Shown one piece after another: positions 16,501-26,491 of a stretch of DNA of 61,032 nt. The DNA comes from an uncultured Bacteroidota bacterium. Lineage in GTDB: Bacteria > Bacteroidota > Bacteroidia > Flavobacteriales > Flavobacteriaceae. The notes under the pieces are model-generated. The model was not told where the DNA came from. It ran no database searches and worked only from the letters and a program-made list of their open reading frames with translations. Location: contig CABYEA010000007.1 of the NCBI GenBank assembly GCA_902517895.1, forward strand, positions 1 through 61,032. The letters are read 5' to 3'. Numbering within the stretch: the stretch's first letter is position 1; every line of letters begins with the position of its first letter. The position numbers and the translations under genes were made by a program.

Positions 16501-19500
16501 ATGAAAAAATTACTTTTAGTACTTATTTTATTTCCGATTTTTGTTTTTTCTCAGACGAAAACGATTTCGGGATCTGTAAATGATGAAAATAACCTTCCAC
16601 TCGTTGGGGTTAATATCACTGTACAGAATTCTAATATTGGTGCACTAACAGATTTTGACGGCAACTATTCTATAATAATTCCCTCTGAAAAGCCAAAGGT
16701 TCTTATATTTTCTTACCTGGGCTATTCAACACAGGAAGTTGATGTCTCTTTGACTGACAGTGTTTCTGTAATGATGATCCCCGACCTTGAGCAGCTTGAA
16801 GAAGTCGTGGTTATAGGTTATGGTTCGGTTCTGAAAAAAGACTTAACAGGCTCATTGTCACAGGTTGAAGTTGATCAAGAAGTTGCAAATCAATCCAATT
16901 CTGTGGATCAGTTATTGCAGGGAAGAGCGGCAGGAGTTCAAGTGATTCAAAATTCAGCCACACCTGGAGCTGGAATCAGTGTTAAGATCAGAGGAACTAA
17001 TAGTCTAAGAGGAAACAACGAGCCACTATATGTTATTGATGGGGTAATTATTTCATCTGCAGGTGAGGATGTATTGCCCGCTGGTGTAGGAAATTCTGGT
17101 CAAGAAAGTCAAAACGGGCTAAGTGGAATTAACCCAAGAGATATTGAAAGCATACAGGTATTAAAGGACGCATCTGCTACTGCAATATATGGTTCAAGAG
17201 GAGCAAATGGCGTTGTATTAATTACAACCAAAAAAGGAAAGTCTGGCAGAATAAATATAGAAACTTTTTCTAATACCTCTGTAAGAGTCATTTCCAAAAA
17301 ATACAATGTTCTAGATCCTTATGGTTATGCTGAATATGTAAATGAAGTAAGGGCAAATGCTGGTGAAGGTCCTCGATATTTTGTAGATGATAATTATGGA
17401 ATTTATGGAGTAGACAACGATGGCACAATTTCAGGAACTGTCGCTAAATCATTTAATTGGCAAGATGAAATATACAGAAGCGGAATTAGCCGAAAAGTTG
17501 GTGGATCTGCTTCAGGAGGTACAGATAATGGAAATTATTATATATCCGCTGGATTTGATGATCAAGAGGGGATAGTTCCAACTTCTTCATTCAAGAGTGG
17601 TGATATGCGAATTAATTTTAACCAGGATTTAAATGACAAACTAATCCTTGAGGCCCGAATGAGCGGCTACATTAGTTCAACAAATTTTGCTGAAAGTGGC
17701 GACCTACTTGGTGGATCTAATCAAAGTTTTATTAAAAACCTGATCTCCTTTAGACCAATTATCGATGAAGAGTTTGAGGATATTGGTGAAGATCTTGAGC
17801 TTTCAAATCCTTATTCCTGGGTAAATGACTTTGAAGATATTTCAAAGGAAAGCAGGTATATTGGAAATCTTGCTCTAACTTACAAGCTACCTGTTCAAGG
17901 GCTTAGATATCAGGTTAAGGTTGGGGGAAACATAAGAACTAAAGAGAGGAGAAGATTTTTTGGAACTACTACTTGGCTGGGGAGTAATGCTAACGGCGCT
18001 TTACAGATAACAGGATTAAATAATTCCTCTTTCCAGGTTGATAATTTCTTGAGATTTAACAGAACTTTTAACAGAAAACACAGAATTAACAGTTTATTAG
18101 GTCTTACGTACGATGTTCGTAAAGTTTCGAATAATATATATGCAGTTGAGGACTTTGTTACAACTCAATTTATGACTCAAAATCCGGCATACGGAAATGT
18201 TATTACCAGGCCTTTAACTTACATAAAGGGTGATCAGCAAATCTTTTCACTATTAGGACGTGTAAACTACACCTATGACAACACTTATATTTTCACTGCT
18301 AGTATTAGAAAAGACGGGGTCTCTAAATTTGCTGATGGCAATAAATACGGTGTATTCCCCTCATTTGCTTTTGCGATGAATATGCATAATGAAATAGATT
18401 TTAAATATTTGGATGAACTTAAGTTAAGATTTGGATGGGGTCAAATCGGTAATCATGGAATTGGATCTTACGGAACCCTTTCTAATTATGGGGTTTCTGA
18501 AAATCTTTATTCAAATTCTGATGGAGGCACGAATGTCCCAATAATTCTTCAGAATATTGCTAATCCAGATTTAACATGGGAAACTACAACCCAGGCAAAT
18601 TTAGGACTAGATTTCGCAACCGTAAACGACAGGTTTTCAGGAACGATTGATGTGTATCATAAAAAAACCACTGATCTATTACAAAGAGTAAACATTCCAA
18701 CATCATCGGGATTTTCAAGTATTTTATCAAATCAAGGAGGTATATTAAATGAAGGGCTGGAGTTATCCCTAGACTACAACCCAATATCAAAAGAAAATTT
18801 TAATTTTTCAGTTGGCGGAAATATAGCATTTAATAAAACTAAAATATCAAATCTTCAAGCTCAACCTTTAGAAGACTTCTATATTGATGGCGTTGCAGAA
18901 CAAAGAAGATTTTACTTTGGGTCAAATATTAGTAGAGGAGCAATATTTCAATATCCTGCAAATGTATTTGTGGAGGGTGAGGAAACAAGTCTTTTCTATG
19001 GTTTTGAAACTGACGGTATTTATCAAACAGGCGATATATTGTTACCGACTTTTGGTCCGGAGACCGCATCACCAGGTGATGTTAGAATCGTAGATCAAAA
19101 TGGTGATGGGCAAATTGATATAAATGATAGAACCTTTATAGGAAACCCTAACCCAGATTTTATTTATGGGTTTAATTTTAATTTAAACTATAAGAGATTT
19201 TCTGCCAATATTTTATTTAATGGAGTATACGGTAATGATATAGTGAATGGAAATTTGCTGCAATTAAATAATGCTGAGGCTCTTACATATTTGAATATAT
19301 TACCTGACGCTTATTATAGTGCATGGAGGCCAGATGCCCAAACCAATTTATTTCCAAGAATTGGATACACGACTAATGGCATGCCAGCAATGACAGATAG
19401 GATAATTGAGGACGGGAGTTATTTGCGTTTGAGCAATCTAACTGTAAGCTACGATGTTGATGTTAACAATATTGATTCGATTAGTAATTTAAAGTTTTTC

Positions 19501-19653
19501 ATTGCCGGTCAAAACTTAATTACTTGGACAAATTATAGCGGATATGATCCGGAAATTTCAAGCTTTTTATACACTGGCCTTATAAACGGGGTTGATTGGA
19601 ATGGTCGTGCAAATGCTAAAACATTCCTTTTTGGGGTAAATGTTGGATTTTAA
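16501..19653 (+). CDS. susC: SusC/RagA-family TonB-dependent glycan transporter
   Basis: A 1050-aa outer-membrane protein. Domains are a signal peptide (1-17), a CarboxypepD-like domain (about 20-95, ISGSVNDENNLPLVGVNI ... DFDGNYSI), a TonB box (LEEVVVIGYG, 99-108) and a plug. The plug carries VKIRGTNSLRGNNEPLYVID and the SATAIYGSRGANGVVLITT motif (about 222-240). A long barrel follows, ending in FGVNVGF. With its SusD partner it imports oligosaccharides of the locus substrate into the periplasm using TonB energy. The adjacent enzymes suggest xylan-derived, possibly sulfated, oligosaccharides. SusD follows 27 bp downstream. The symbol denotes family membership, not starch specificity. Confidence 0.95.
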   Translation: MKKLLLVLILFPIFVFSQTKTISGSVNDENNLPLVGVNITVQNSNIGALTDFDGNYSIIIPSEKPKVLIFSYLGYSTQEVDVSLTDSVSVMMIPDLEQLEEVVVIGYGSVLKKDLTGSLSQVEVDQEVANQSNSVDQLLQGRAAGVQVIQNSATPGAGISVKIRGTNSLRGNNEPLYVIDGVIISSAGEDVLPAGVGNSGQESQNGLSGINPRDIESIQVLKDASATAIYGSRGANGVVLITTKKGKSGRINIETFSNTSVRVISKKYNVLDPYGYAEYVNEVRANAGEGPRYFVDDNYGIYGVDNDGTISGTVAKSFNWQDEIYRSGISRKVGGSASGGTDNGNYYISAGFDDQEGIVPTSSFKSGDMRINFNQDLNDKLILEARMSGYISSTNFAESGDLLGGSNQSFIKNLISFRPIIDEEFEDIGEDLELSNPYSWVNDFEDISKESRYIGNLALTYKLPVQGLRYQVKVGGNIRTKERRRFFGTTTWLGSNANGALQITGLNNSSFQVDNFLRFNRTFNRKHRINSLLGLTYDVRKVSNNIYAVEDFVTTQFMTQNPAYGNVITRPLTYIKGDQQIFSLLGRVNYTYDNTYIFTASIRKDGVSKFADGNKYGVFPSFAFAMNMHNEIDFKYLDELKLRFGWGQIGNHGIGSYGTLSNYGVSENLYSNSDGGTNVPIILQNIANPDLTWETTTQANLGLDFATVNDRFSGTIDVYHKKTTDLLQRVNIPTSSGFSSILSNQGGILNEGLELSLDYNPISKENFNFSVGGNIAFNKTKISNLQAQPLEDFYIDGVAEQRRFYFGSNISRGAIFQYPANVFVEGEETSLFYGFETDGIYQTGDILLPTFGPETASPGDVRIVDQNGDGQIDINDRTFIGNPNPDFIYGFNFNLNYKRFSANILFNGVYGNDIVNGNLLQLNNAEALTYLNILPDAYYSAWRPDAQTNLFPRIGYTTNGMPAMTDRIIEDGSYLRLSNLTVSYDVDVNNIDSISNLKFFIAGQNLITWTNYSGYDPEISSFLYTGLINGVDWNGRANAKTFLFGVNVGF

Positions 19654-19680
19654 TTAAAACATAAACTAAATTCTTTAAAC

Positions 19681-21210
19681 ATGAAAAATTTTAAAATAAT
19701 ATTATTATCAATTTTAGGTTTAACCATATCATCATGTGATCTTGATGAAGACCCAATATTTTTGGATTCAAATGCAGTTTACACTGATGTAGCCATTGCT
19801 AAAGCCGCTTTAGATGGAATCTACCAGTCGGTTACATCATATAATGCTCAAGAATTAAGGACCTGGGTAGATCACGGATTTTCAGGATTGTTTTTAACAA
19901 GCAAACAGGCAGGAGGTAATGGTGCTAACAGCATTAACAATCAAACTTTATATTCATTAAAGCCCGCGTATGATGCACCTTCATCAGATTTATGGGGAGG
20001 ATTATATTCTGTTATAGCGAGATGTAATGGAGCTATACATAATATAAATCCTGTCTTGGAACCCACATCCTCGGATGAATCAAGTTTTAATGATATTGCA
20101 GGACAGGCATATTTTGTTAGGGCATGGTCTTACTTTTACTTAACCAGACTTTGGGGAGACATTCCTCTTTGGTTAACATTGCCAGATAATGAAAATTTAC
20201 ATTTATCTACTACTGCATCAAAAGAAGTATATGCCCAAATAATTTCTGATGCTCAAATGGCTATTAGTTTAATGAACAACTCATTTGGTACAGGATACCC
20301 AAAACAATTTGCAGCTAACATGTTATTAGCAAAGGTTTATATGGCTCTAGCTACTAACCCTAATATAAGAGAAGATGGGTTCTCCGAAGCAGATTATTGG
20401 CAAATGGCATATGATCAGGCAATTCAAGTTTATGGAGAGTATGCTTTAGTTGATGATTATGCAAGTTTATTTACCGACTCCAATGAAAATTCATCTGAGT
20501 CAATTTGGGAACTACAGATAAGTCAAGTTGCTGCTAATTCCCAAATGGGAAGAAATTATACTCCTTGGAAATATAAATTAGGGCAGCACTATGGTTGGTC
20601 TAAAGTGAGGTCTGCAGTTTATGATTTTCATGCTTATACTTACCCTGACGATCCAAGAATAGAGGCAACGTATTTATCCTCATGGGTAAGGGCTGATAAT
20701 GGTAACCCTGTAAATGTATATCCCTCTAATCCAAACAGAAATAGTTGGTTTAATTCTCACCCATATCATTTTAAATTTACTGAAAAAGACACACAACATA
20801 ATAACCAGTATAATGATCAAAACTTGATTATCTACAGATATGGGGAGTTATTGATTATGCTTGCAGAAATTTCAAATGAGTTGGATAATGGTCAACAGTT
20901 AGGCTTTGTTAGTGAGTTATTGTCAAGAGCATCTGTATCATTGGCTCCACATGCAGGTTACTATGGGACTCAAGATGAGTTTAGAGATGCAATTATGTAT
21001 GAATATAGATTTGAATTATTGGGTGAGGGTGAAGATTCCCATCATAATAGAAGACGAGGGTTTGATTATTTTTTAAACAAGACGATCAGCCCAATTAATA
21101 ATTGGCCCGGCAACAATAATCATGATATTATTTCTAGTACAGACCCATCACAGGTTATGTTCTTACAAATACCAATAAATGAAATTAATACAAATACACT
21201 GATTGATTAA
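19681..21210 (+). CDS. susD: SusD/RagB-family glycan-binding lipoprotein
   Basis: A 509-aa surface lipoprotein with a lipobox at Cys19 (ISSCDL). The family's TPR-type helices are recognisable: AGQAYFVRAWSYFYLTRLWG (about 140-160), the AANMLLAKVYMAL helix, and the C-terminal IYRYGELLIMLAEISNEL and YEYRFELLGEGEDSHHNRRR motifs. It caps the SusC barrel and captures oligosaccharides. The spacing (27 bp) and order susC-susD define the core of a polysaccharide utilization locus. The symbol denotes family membership. Confidence 0.94.
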   Translation: MKNFKIILLSILGLTISSCDLDEDPIFLDSNAVYTDVAIAKAALDGIYQSVTSYNAQELRTWVDHGFSGLFLTSKQAGGNGANSINNQTLYSLKPAYDAPSSDLWGGLYSVIARCNGAIHNINPVLEPTSSDESSFNDIAGQAYFVRAWSYFYLTRLWGDIPLWLTLPDNENLHLSTTASKEVYAQIISDAQMAISLMNNSFGTGYPKQFAANMLLAKVYMALATNPNIREDGFSEADYWQMAYDQAIQVYGEYALVDDYASLFTDSNENSSESIWELQISQVAANSQMGRNYTPWKYKLGQHYGWSKVRSAVYDFHAYTYPDDPRIEATYLSSWVRADNGNPVNVYPSNPNRNSWFNSHPYHFKFTEKDTQHNNQYNDQNLIIYRYGELLIMLAEISNELDNGQQLGFVSELLSRASVSLAPHAGYYGTQDEFRDAIMYEYRFELLGEGEDSHHNRRRGFDYFLNKTISPINNWPGNNNHDIISSTDPSQVMFLQIPINEINTNTLID

Positions 21211-21267
21211 ATTTTGAAATAACATTTTTAGCTGATAATTTTAAGGTTAAACCTTATTCAAAATATT

Positions 21268-23430
21268 ATGCACATGGGAAAGTTATTACCAGTATTTATA
21301 TGTAGTATATTATTCCACTCGATAATCTCTCAAAATCAATTACCTCTAGCAAATGGGTTTTTTGAGGATGTTGAAAACAACAATTTTCTATATTGGAGTC
21401 ACCAAGCTATTGAAGGAGGAGATGCTGCATATTCAATTGAATCTGAGAATTTAATTCAAGGAAGTACTAAAGCTTTAAAATGCCAAGTCAACTCCCTTGG
21501 ACAAAATGGATGGCATGTAAGCTCAATAAGCCAATATCCATTTGAAGTTATTGCTGGGCAAAAATATACAGTTACCTTTTATGCTAAGGTTGAGGGAGCT
21601 GACTCAAGACAGATTAAAGTTGTATTTCAGTCTGACGTTTCTGGAAGTTACCAAGGACAAAATATTTGGATCACCAATGAATGGAAAAGATACACTCACA
21701 CCTTCAATGTGGAGCATTCTAGTGAAAATAATACCATTAGATTTTGGTATATGCAGCCAGATGTTACATATTTTTTGGATGAAGTAAGTGTATCACCAGG
21801 TGATAGAATAATATTTGATCCCCTTTATAAGCTACAGACAGTAGACGGTTTTGGCGCAGGAATTAAAAGGAGAACGGAACAATTATACTCCTTAAACGAA
21901 TCATTTAGAGAACAGGTAGAACAGTATTGTTTTAATGACCTTGAGGTCAATATGATCCGTTTTTTTGTATATCACGATTTAGAGCCAGAAAATGATAACG
22001 ATGACCCATATCAATTGGATGAATCACAGCTTGATTGGACTAGATATGATAGCAACCCTAATATTTCGAGGACCAGATATATTGGTGAGGCTTTACAAAA
22101 CGCTTTTGACTTAAGTGTATATGGATTTGATCATATTATAGGAAATTGTAACAGTGCACCTGCTTGGCTAAAGACCAACGGACAACATAATAATGGCGGG
22201 ACTTTAATAGCTGGTGGAGAATCAGAGTTCAGCGAATTCTTAATAGCCTTTTTAAACGGTATGCAATCAAGATATGGAATCAATGTTACTGCTATTTCCC
22301 CAACTAATGAACCTGACTTTGAAGTTTCATATGAGTCAATGAATACCACCCCTTCTGAATTATCAAGCATATTAATAAATTTAAATGCCAGGCTATCAAA
22401 TTCTAGTATGGACCATATTAAGATAGTCTCACCCGAGTGTTTTAGGGTCGAGTCCCAAAACTCAAGCACCTCTACCACAAACTATATTAACTCAATGTTT
22501 CAAAATTCAGCAGTTGAAGAGGCTGTAGATATCATTGGCACACACACATATGCGGACCCTAATCATAATGCTAATTGGGCAGCATTAAAAGAGGCTTCAA
22601 ATGGTAAGCCAGTATGGGTTACTGAGTCTGCAAGTCTTAGTAGCACTGATCAATCAATGACAGATGCAGCAAATTACATTAAGTGGATTATAAGGGGTTT
22701 TAATGAGGGGGGAGTTACTGCATATATGCTTCACTTATTTTATGAAGAAGCTGATAATAATGGATACTCAAGCTTAGTTGCATGGACACCTTTAGGCGAA
22801 ATAATTTTGCCAAAAAGATACTTCTCATTTAAGCATTTTACTAATCTTGTTAAGAAAGGTTATAGTTTAATCAGTTCTTACTCTACAGATGAAAACGGAG
22901 TCTATGTTGCAAGTTTTATTTCAGAGGACGAGTCCAATCTAGTGGTTCAAATATTTAATGAGGGAAATGAAAAAGATTTTTCGATAGACATTCCGATTGG
23001 CGCAATATCAGTGGAAACTTTTTTAACCACTAATAATGACTCTGAAGAGTTTTCATCAATGGGTACAAATGAAATAGATTACTATAATAGGTACTTTACA
23101 ACTTTATTACCTGAGTTGTCTTTAACATCCTTGGTTTTTGATATTGACGAATCCCTTTCAGACAGCGATTATGGTTTTACAAACAATAATCATTTTGAGC
23201 TTGAGATATATCCAAATCCGACAGAAGATCAAATTAATTTGATTTTACCAGATCAATCAAATTATAACATTACGATTTTTGATTTAAAAGGTCAAAAAAT
23301 AATTGATGTAATTAATGAAGATAAAGAAGTAATAATTGATATTTCAATTTTAGAAAAAGGCACGTATTTGTTAAATATTAATTCTTTATTAAACCAAAAA
23401 ATAATAACAAAAAAGATAATTAAACAATGA
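21268..23430 (+). CDS. GH30 glycoside hydrolase with N-terminal CBM and T9SS domain
   Basis: 720 aa: a signal peptide (about 1-21), a CBM-like beta-sandwich (about 28-177), a GH30 (alpha/beta)8 barrel (about 185-460) with its side beta domain, and a T9SS sorting domain (645-720, from LEIYPNPTED). The barrel shows the acid/base Glu348 in SPTNEPDF, the nucleophile Glu453 in VWVTESAS, and the GH30-like phrases TVDGFGAGIKRR and DIIGTHTY. Given the xylan enzymes around it, an endo-xylanase-type GH30 (as in subfamilies 7/8) is likely. T9SS delivery places it on the surface for initial attack. The CBM closely resembles the separate protein at 30468. A second Met (residue 3) could be the real start. 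Confidence 0.85.
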   Translation: MHMGKLLPVFICSILFHSIISQNQLPLANGFFEDVENNNFLYWSHQAIEGGDAAYSIESENLIQGSTKALKCQVNSLGQNGWHVSSISQYPFEVIAGQKYTVTFYAKVEGADSRQIKVVFQSDVSGSYQGQNIWITNEWKRYTHTFNVEHSSENNTIRFWYMQPDVTYFLDEVSVSPGDRIIFDPLYKLQTVDGFGAGIKRRTEQLYSLNESFREQVEQYCFNDLEVNMIRFFVYHDLEPENDNDDPYQLDESQLDWTRYDSNPNISRTRYIGEALQNAFDLSVYGFDHIIGNCNSAPAWLKTNGQHNNGGTLIAGGESEFSEFLIAFLNGMQSRYGINVTAISPTNEPDFEVSYESMNTTPSELSSILINLNARLSNSSMDHIKIVSPECFRVESQNSSTSTTNYINSMFQNSAVEEAVDIIGTHTYADPNHNANWAALKEASNGKPVWVTESASLSSTDQSMTDAANYIKWIIRGFNEGGVTAYMLHLFYEEADNNGYSSLVAWTPLGEIILPKRYFSFKHFTNLVKKGYSLISSYSTDENGVYVASFISEDESNLVVQIFNEGNEKDFSIDIPIGAISVETFLTTNNDSEEFSSMGTNEIDYYNRYFTTLLPELSLTSLVFDIDESLSDSDYGFTNNNHFELEIYPNPTEDQINLILPDQSNYNITIFDLKGQKIIDVINEDKEVIIDISILEKGTYLLNINSLLNQKIITKKIIKQ

Positions 23431-24827
23431 TATTAAACAGGTTTACTCATTTTATTTTAATTATTTTTTTATTGTTTTTCAATAGTTTGTATGCTCAGCA
23501 AGAATCAAAAACTCCAAATGTAATTTTCTATCTTTCTGATGATCAGGATTTACTTGATTACGGCGTTTACGGAAATCCAAAAGTGAGAACTACTAATGTT
23601 GACCTTCTTGCAAGTCAAGGCATGAAGTTTACAAATTTTTATACAGGACAAGCAATATGTGCACCAAGTAGATCCCAAATTTTTACTGGGATGTATCCTG
23701 TGAAAAACGGATGTATGGCTAATCATATTGGTGTAAAGCCTGACATTAAAAGTATTACATCATTATTAAAGGAATCAGGATATGAAGTAGTTTTAGCAGG
23801 TAAGAGTCATGTTAAACCAAATAAAGTTTTTGACTGGACTCATTATTTTCCAAAACTGAATAATAGATACTTACCTCTTTACAAAATTGATGACTATCTA
23901 AAAAAAGTAAATAAACCATTTTGTTTAATTATTGCTTCAGATTATCCTCATGGCCCATATCCAAAAACTTCAAATTACAGTAAAGAAGATATTTTTAAAT
24001 TACCATATGATCCATCTTATGTAGGAAATCATAAGCCAGGGTACTATCAAAATATTCAAGATGACAATGATCAACTAGGGCAAGTTTTAAATATGGTTGA
24101 TAATTATGGTCTTATAGAAAATACAATGTTTATCTATGCATCTGATCATGGATTAAGCGGAAAGTGGAGCTTAAAAGAGCAAGGGCTTCGTGTGCCTTTC
24201 ATTGTCAGATGGCCCGGAAAAATTAAAGCCAATACAACTTCTGAAACTCTACTATCTCTTGTTGATGTTTTGCCGACTATATTAGACGTTTCCGACACTG
24301 AAATTCCGGTCGAAATTGATGGAAAGAGTTTTCTAGAAATCTTAATCGGTAGTAATAGAAAAATTAATGAATATGTTTTTGGGGTTTCAACAAGACAAAA
24401 CATTAGACAATGTAAAATATTTCCGTCAAGAATGGTAAGAGGTGAAAGATATAAGCTTATCAGAAACTTTAATTCCGTTGAAGTTGTTAATTCAAACTTA
24501 GGTGATAATTCAGTAATAAACGCATTTGCTAAAATTGGCGCTGAGTCTTTTCCAAATATTCCCTATGAAGAATTATATGACTTGTCAAGAGACCCCTACC
24601 AAAAAAGAAATTTAATAAATGATCCCAAACACAAAGAGATAAGAATTAGGCTGTCAGTTGCTCTTGAAAATTGGATGAAAAGTCAAGGTGATTTTCTGCT
24701 TGATAATCCAATTTCGTTATTGAAGCCTACTCTCCACCCTTTGGATAAAACATCTAAATGGAACAATGTTCCAGATAATTTAATTGGGAAAATAAACGAT
24801 GTTGATTATGTTAAACTCCATTATTAG
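23427..24827 (+). CDS. S1-family sulfatase (first of three)
   Basis: 466 aa with a signal peptide (about 1-23). The metal-binding LSDDQ (Asp38, Asp39) is followed by the formylglycine signature ICAPSRSQIFTG (Cys78-x-Pro-Ser-Arg82). Later ASDHGLSGKWSLKEQGLRVP supplies the second metal/sulfate-site residues. This type removes sulfate esters from glycans after its cysteine is converted to formylglycine. No lipobox is present, so it should be a soluble periplasmic or secreted form. The start overlaps the GH30 stop by 4 bp. It is followed by two more sulfatases with no gap, suggesting stepwise removal of differently placed sulfates. Confidence 0.92.
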   Translation: MILNRFTHFILIIFLLFFNSLYAQQESKTPNVIFYLSDDQDLLDYGVYGNPKVRTTNVDLLASQGMKFTNFYTGQAICAPSRSQIFTGMYPVKNGCMANHIGVKPDIKSITSLLKESGYEVVLAGKSHVKPNKVFDWTHYFPKLNNRYLPLYKIDDYLKKVNKPFCLIIASDYPHGPYPKTSNYSKEDIFKLPYDPSYVGNHKPGYYQNIQDDNDQLGQVLNMVDNYGLIENTMFIYASDHGLSGKWSLKEQGLRVPFIVRWPGKIKANTTSETLLSLVDVLPTILDVSDTEIPVEIDGKSFLEILIGSNRKINEYVFGVSTRQNIRQCKIFPSRMVRGERYKLIRNFNSVEVVNSNLGDNSVINAFAKIGAESFPNIPYEELYDLSRDPYQKRNLINDPKHKEIRIRLSVALENWMKSQGDFLLDNPISLLKPTLHPLDKTSKWNNVPDNLIGKINDVDYVKLHY

Positions 24828-26484
24828 TGTGTATAAAACAAAACTCATATTATCCTTTTTGTTGCTTTTTTATTCATGCTCTGATAATTTAAGAGTTTCA
24901 GACACGCCCATTAATGTTGTATGGATAAGCTGCGAAGATATGGGGCCTATCTTGGGGTCATATGGAAATGACATAATCAAAACCCCAAACCTTGATAAGC
25001 TTGCTTCTGAAGGGGTTAGATATACTAATGCCTATTCAACCGTTGGAGTGTGTGCACCAAGCAGATTTTCTATTATAACCGGCATGTATTCAGCTAGGCT
25101 TGGAGCTCATAATATGAGAACAGGAGATTTTCATAATTATAAAACCCCCGAACAGTTATCATATAGAAAAAATATCGGGGTTATTGATAAAGAAGGAAAA
25201 AATATTCCCGAGTATGAAGTAGTACCTCCAACATATGTTAAACCCTTTACTGAGATTTTAAGAACCAAAGGATATTATTGTGCCAATAATTTTAAATGTG
25301 ATTATCAATTCAATGCTCCATTTACAGCCTGGGATGAGGTTTCGTCAACAGTAAGTTATCGGGACGCACCAAAAGATAAGCCGTTTTTTTATGTGTGGAA
25401 TACTTTACTAACACATGAATCTAGAATATGGGAAAGAAGTAATCAACCCCTAACGGTCAAACCAGAGGATATTATAATTCCATCATATTTCCCAGATATT
25501 CCAGAAGTTAGAAATGATATTGCAAGAAAGTATTCTAATATTGAAGCAATGGATAAAAAAGTTGGGGAATTGATGGGTCAACTAAAAGAGGATGGATTGT
25601 TGGAAAATACTATTATTATGTTTTGGAGCGACCACGGAGGAAATCTTCTTAGACAAAAAAGAGCTGTCGGAAATAGCGGGCTTAATGTACCTTTAATTAT
25701 TAGATACCCAAATAAAATGGATGCTGGCAAAGTTGATGAAAGAATTGTTTCGTTAATGGATCTAGGCCCTACTTTACTATCTCTTTTAAATATTGAACCA
25801 CCTAAGCATTATGATGGTAAGGCTATAGCTGGACCTTACGAAGATAGCCCTAGAAAATATGCATTTGGAACTGCAGATCGATTTGATGAAAGCACTGATA
25901 TGCAAAGGTCTGTTTTAGACGGAAGATATGTCTATATAAAAAACTTTATGCCAGAGCAACCTTTGATCTATCGTAATAAATATAGAGAGAGAATTACCAT
26001 GAACTCTAAACTTATTCAAATGGACAGTTTAGACATGTTATATGGAGATGCAAAATACATATTTATGAAAACAAAGCCTTCAGAGGAGTTTTATGACCTA
26101 GTTAATGATCCTTATGAGGTTAACAATATTATCGATGACCCAAAACAAGCTGATAGGATAAACAATTTTAGAGTTGCATTAGAAAATTGGCAGAAAGAAA
26201 TTAATGATCAGGGCTTCATTGCTGAAAACAAATTAGTTCAATCATTTTGGCCAAACATGATTCAGCCAAAGACAGAAAATGTTGAGTTTAAAATTAGGGA
26301 TGATGGTTTATACGAATTGACCTCAATTACAGATGGAGCATCAATAGGCTATCAAATAGATGAAAAAATAGGAACGAATAGTTGGAGTTTATACCACACA
26401 CCAATTACAATTGGAGATAAACAAAAAATTGTTGCAAGAGCAATTAGAATCGGATATAAGGCCTCAGAAATCACATCAAACTAA
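24799..26484 (+). CDS. S1-family sulfatase lipoprotein with C-terminal accessory domain (second of three)
   Basis: 561 aa counted from the first ATG, which overlaps the previous gene by 29 bp; the Met at 24808 is an equally good start. A lipobox lies at Cys27 (FYSCSD). The metal motif is ISCEDMG (Glu46-Asp47, rather than Asp-Asp), and the formylglycine motif is VCAPSRFSIITG (Cys85). WSDHGGNLLRQKRAVGNSGL is the second active-site cluster. After the catalytic unit, residues about 495-558 (DDGLYELTSITDGASIGYQI ... ARAIRIGYKASE) look like the chitobiase C-terminal-type beta domain seen on other sulfatases. It likely acts on a sulfated oligosaccharide at the outer membrane or periplasm. Confidence 0.9.
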   Translation: MLIMLNSIISVYKTKLILSFLLLFYSCSDNLRVSDTPINVVWISCEDMGPILGSYGNDIIKTPNLDKLASEGVRYTNAYSTVGVCAPSRFSIITGMYSARLGAHNMRTGDFHNYKTPEQLSYRKNIGVIDKEGKNIPEYEVVPPTYVKPFTEILRTKGYYCANNFKCDYQFNAPFTAWDEVSSTVSYRDAPKDKPFFYVWNTLLTHESRIWERSNQPLTVKPEDIIIPSYFPDIPEVRNDIARKYSNIEAMDKKVGELMGQLKEDGLLENTIIMFWSDHGGNLLRQKRAVGNSGLNVPLIIRYPNKMDAGKVDERIVSLMDLGPTLLSLLNIEPPKHYDGKAIAGPYEDSPRKYAFGTADRFDESTDMQRSVLDGRYVYIKNFMPEQPLIYRNKYRERITMNSKLIQMDSLDMLYGDAKYIFMKTKPSEEFYDLVNDPYEVNNIIDDPKQADRINNFRVALENWQKEINDQGFIAENKLVQSFWPNMIQPKTENVEFKIRDDGLYELTSITDGASIGYQIDEKIGTNSWSLYHTPITIGDKQKIVARAIRIGYKASEITSN

Positions 26485-26491
26485 ATTTATA

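Noticed and set aside
26411-26491. Upstream ATG of the third sulfatase
   Set aside because: Using it adds 27 polar residues before an obvious lipoprotein signal and overlaps the previous gene by 74 bp; the ATG at 26492 is the natural start.
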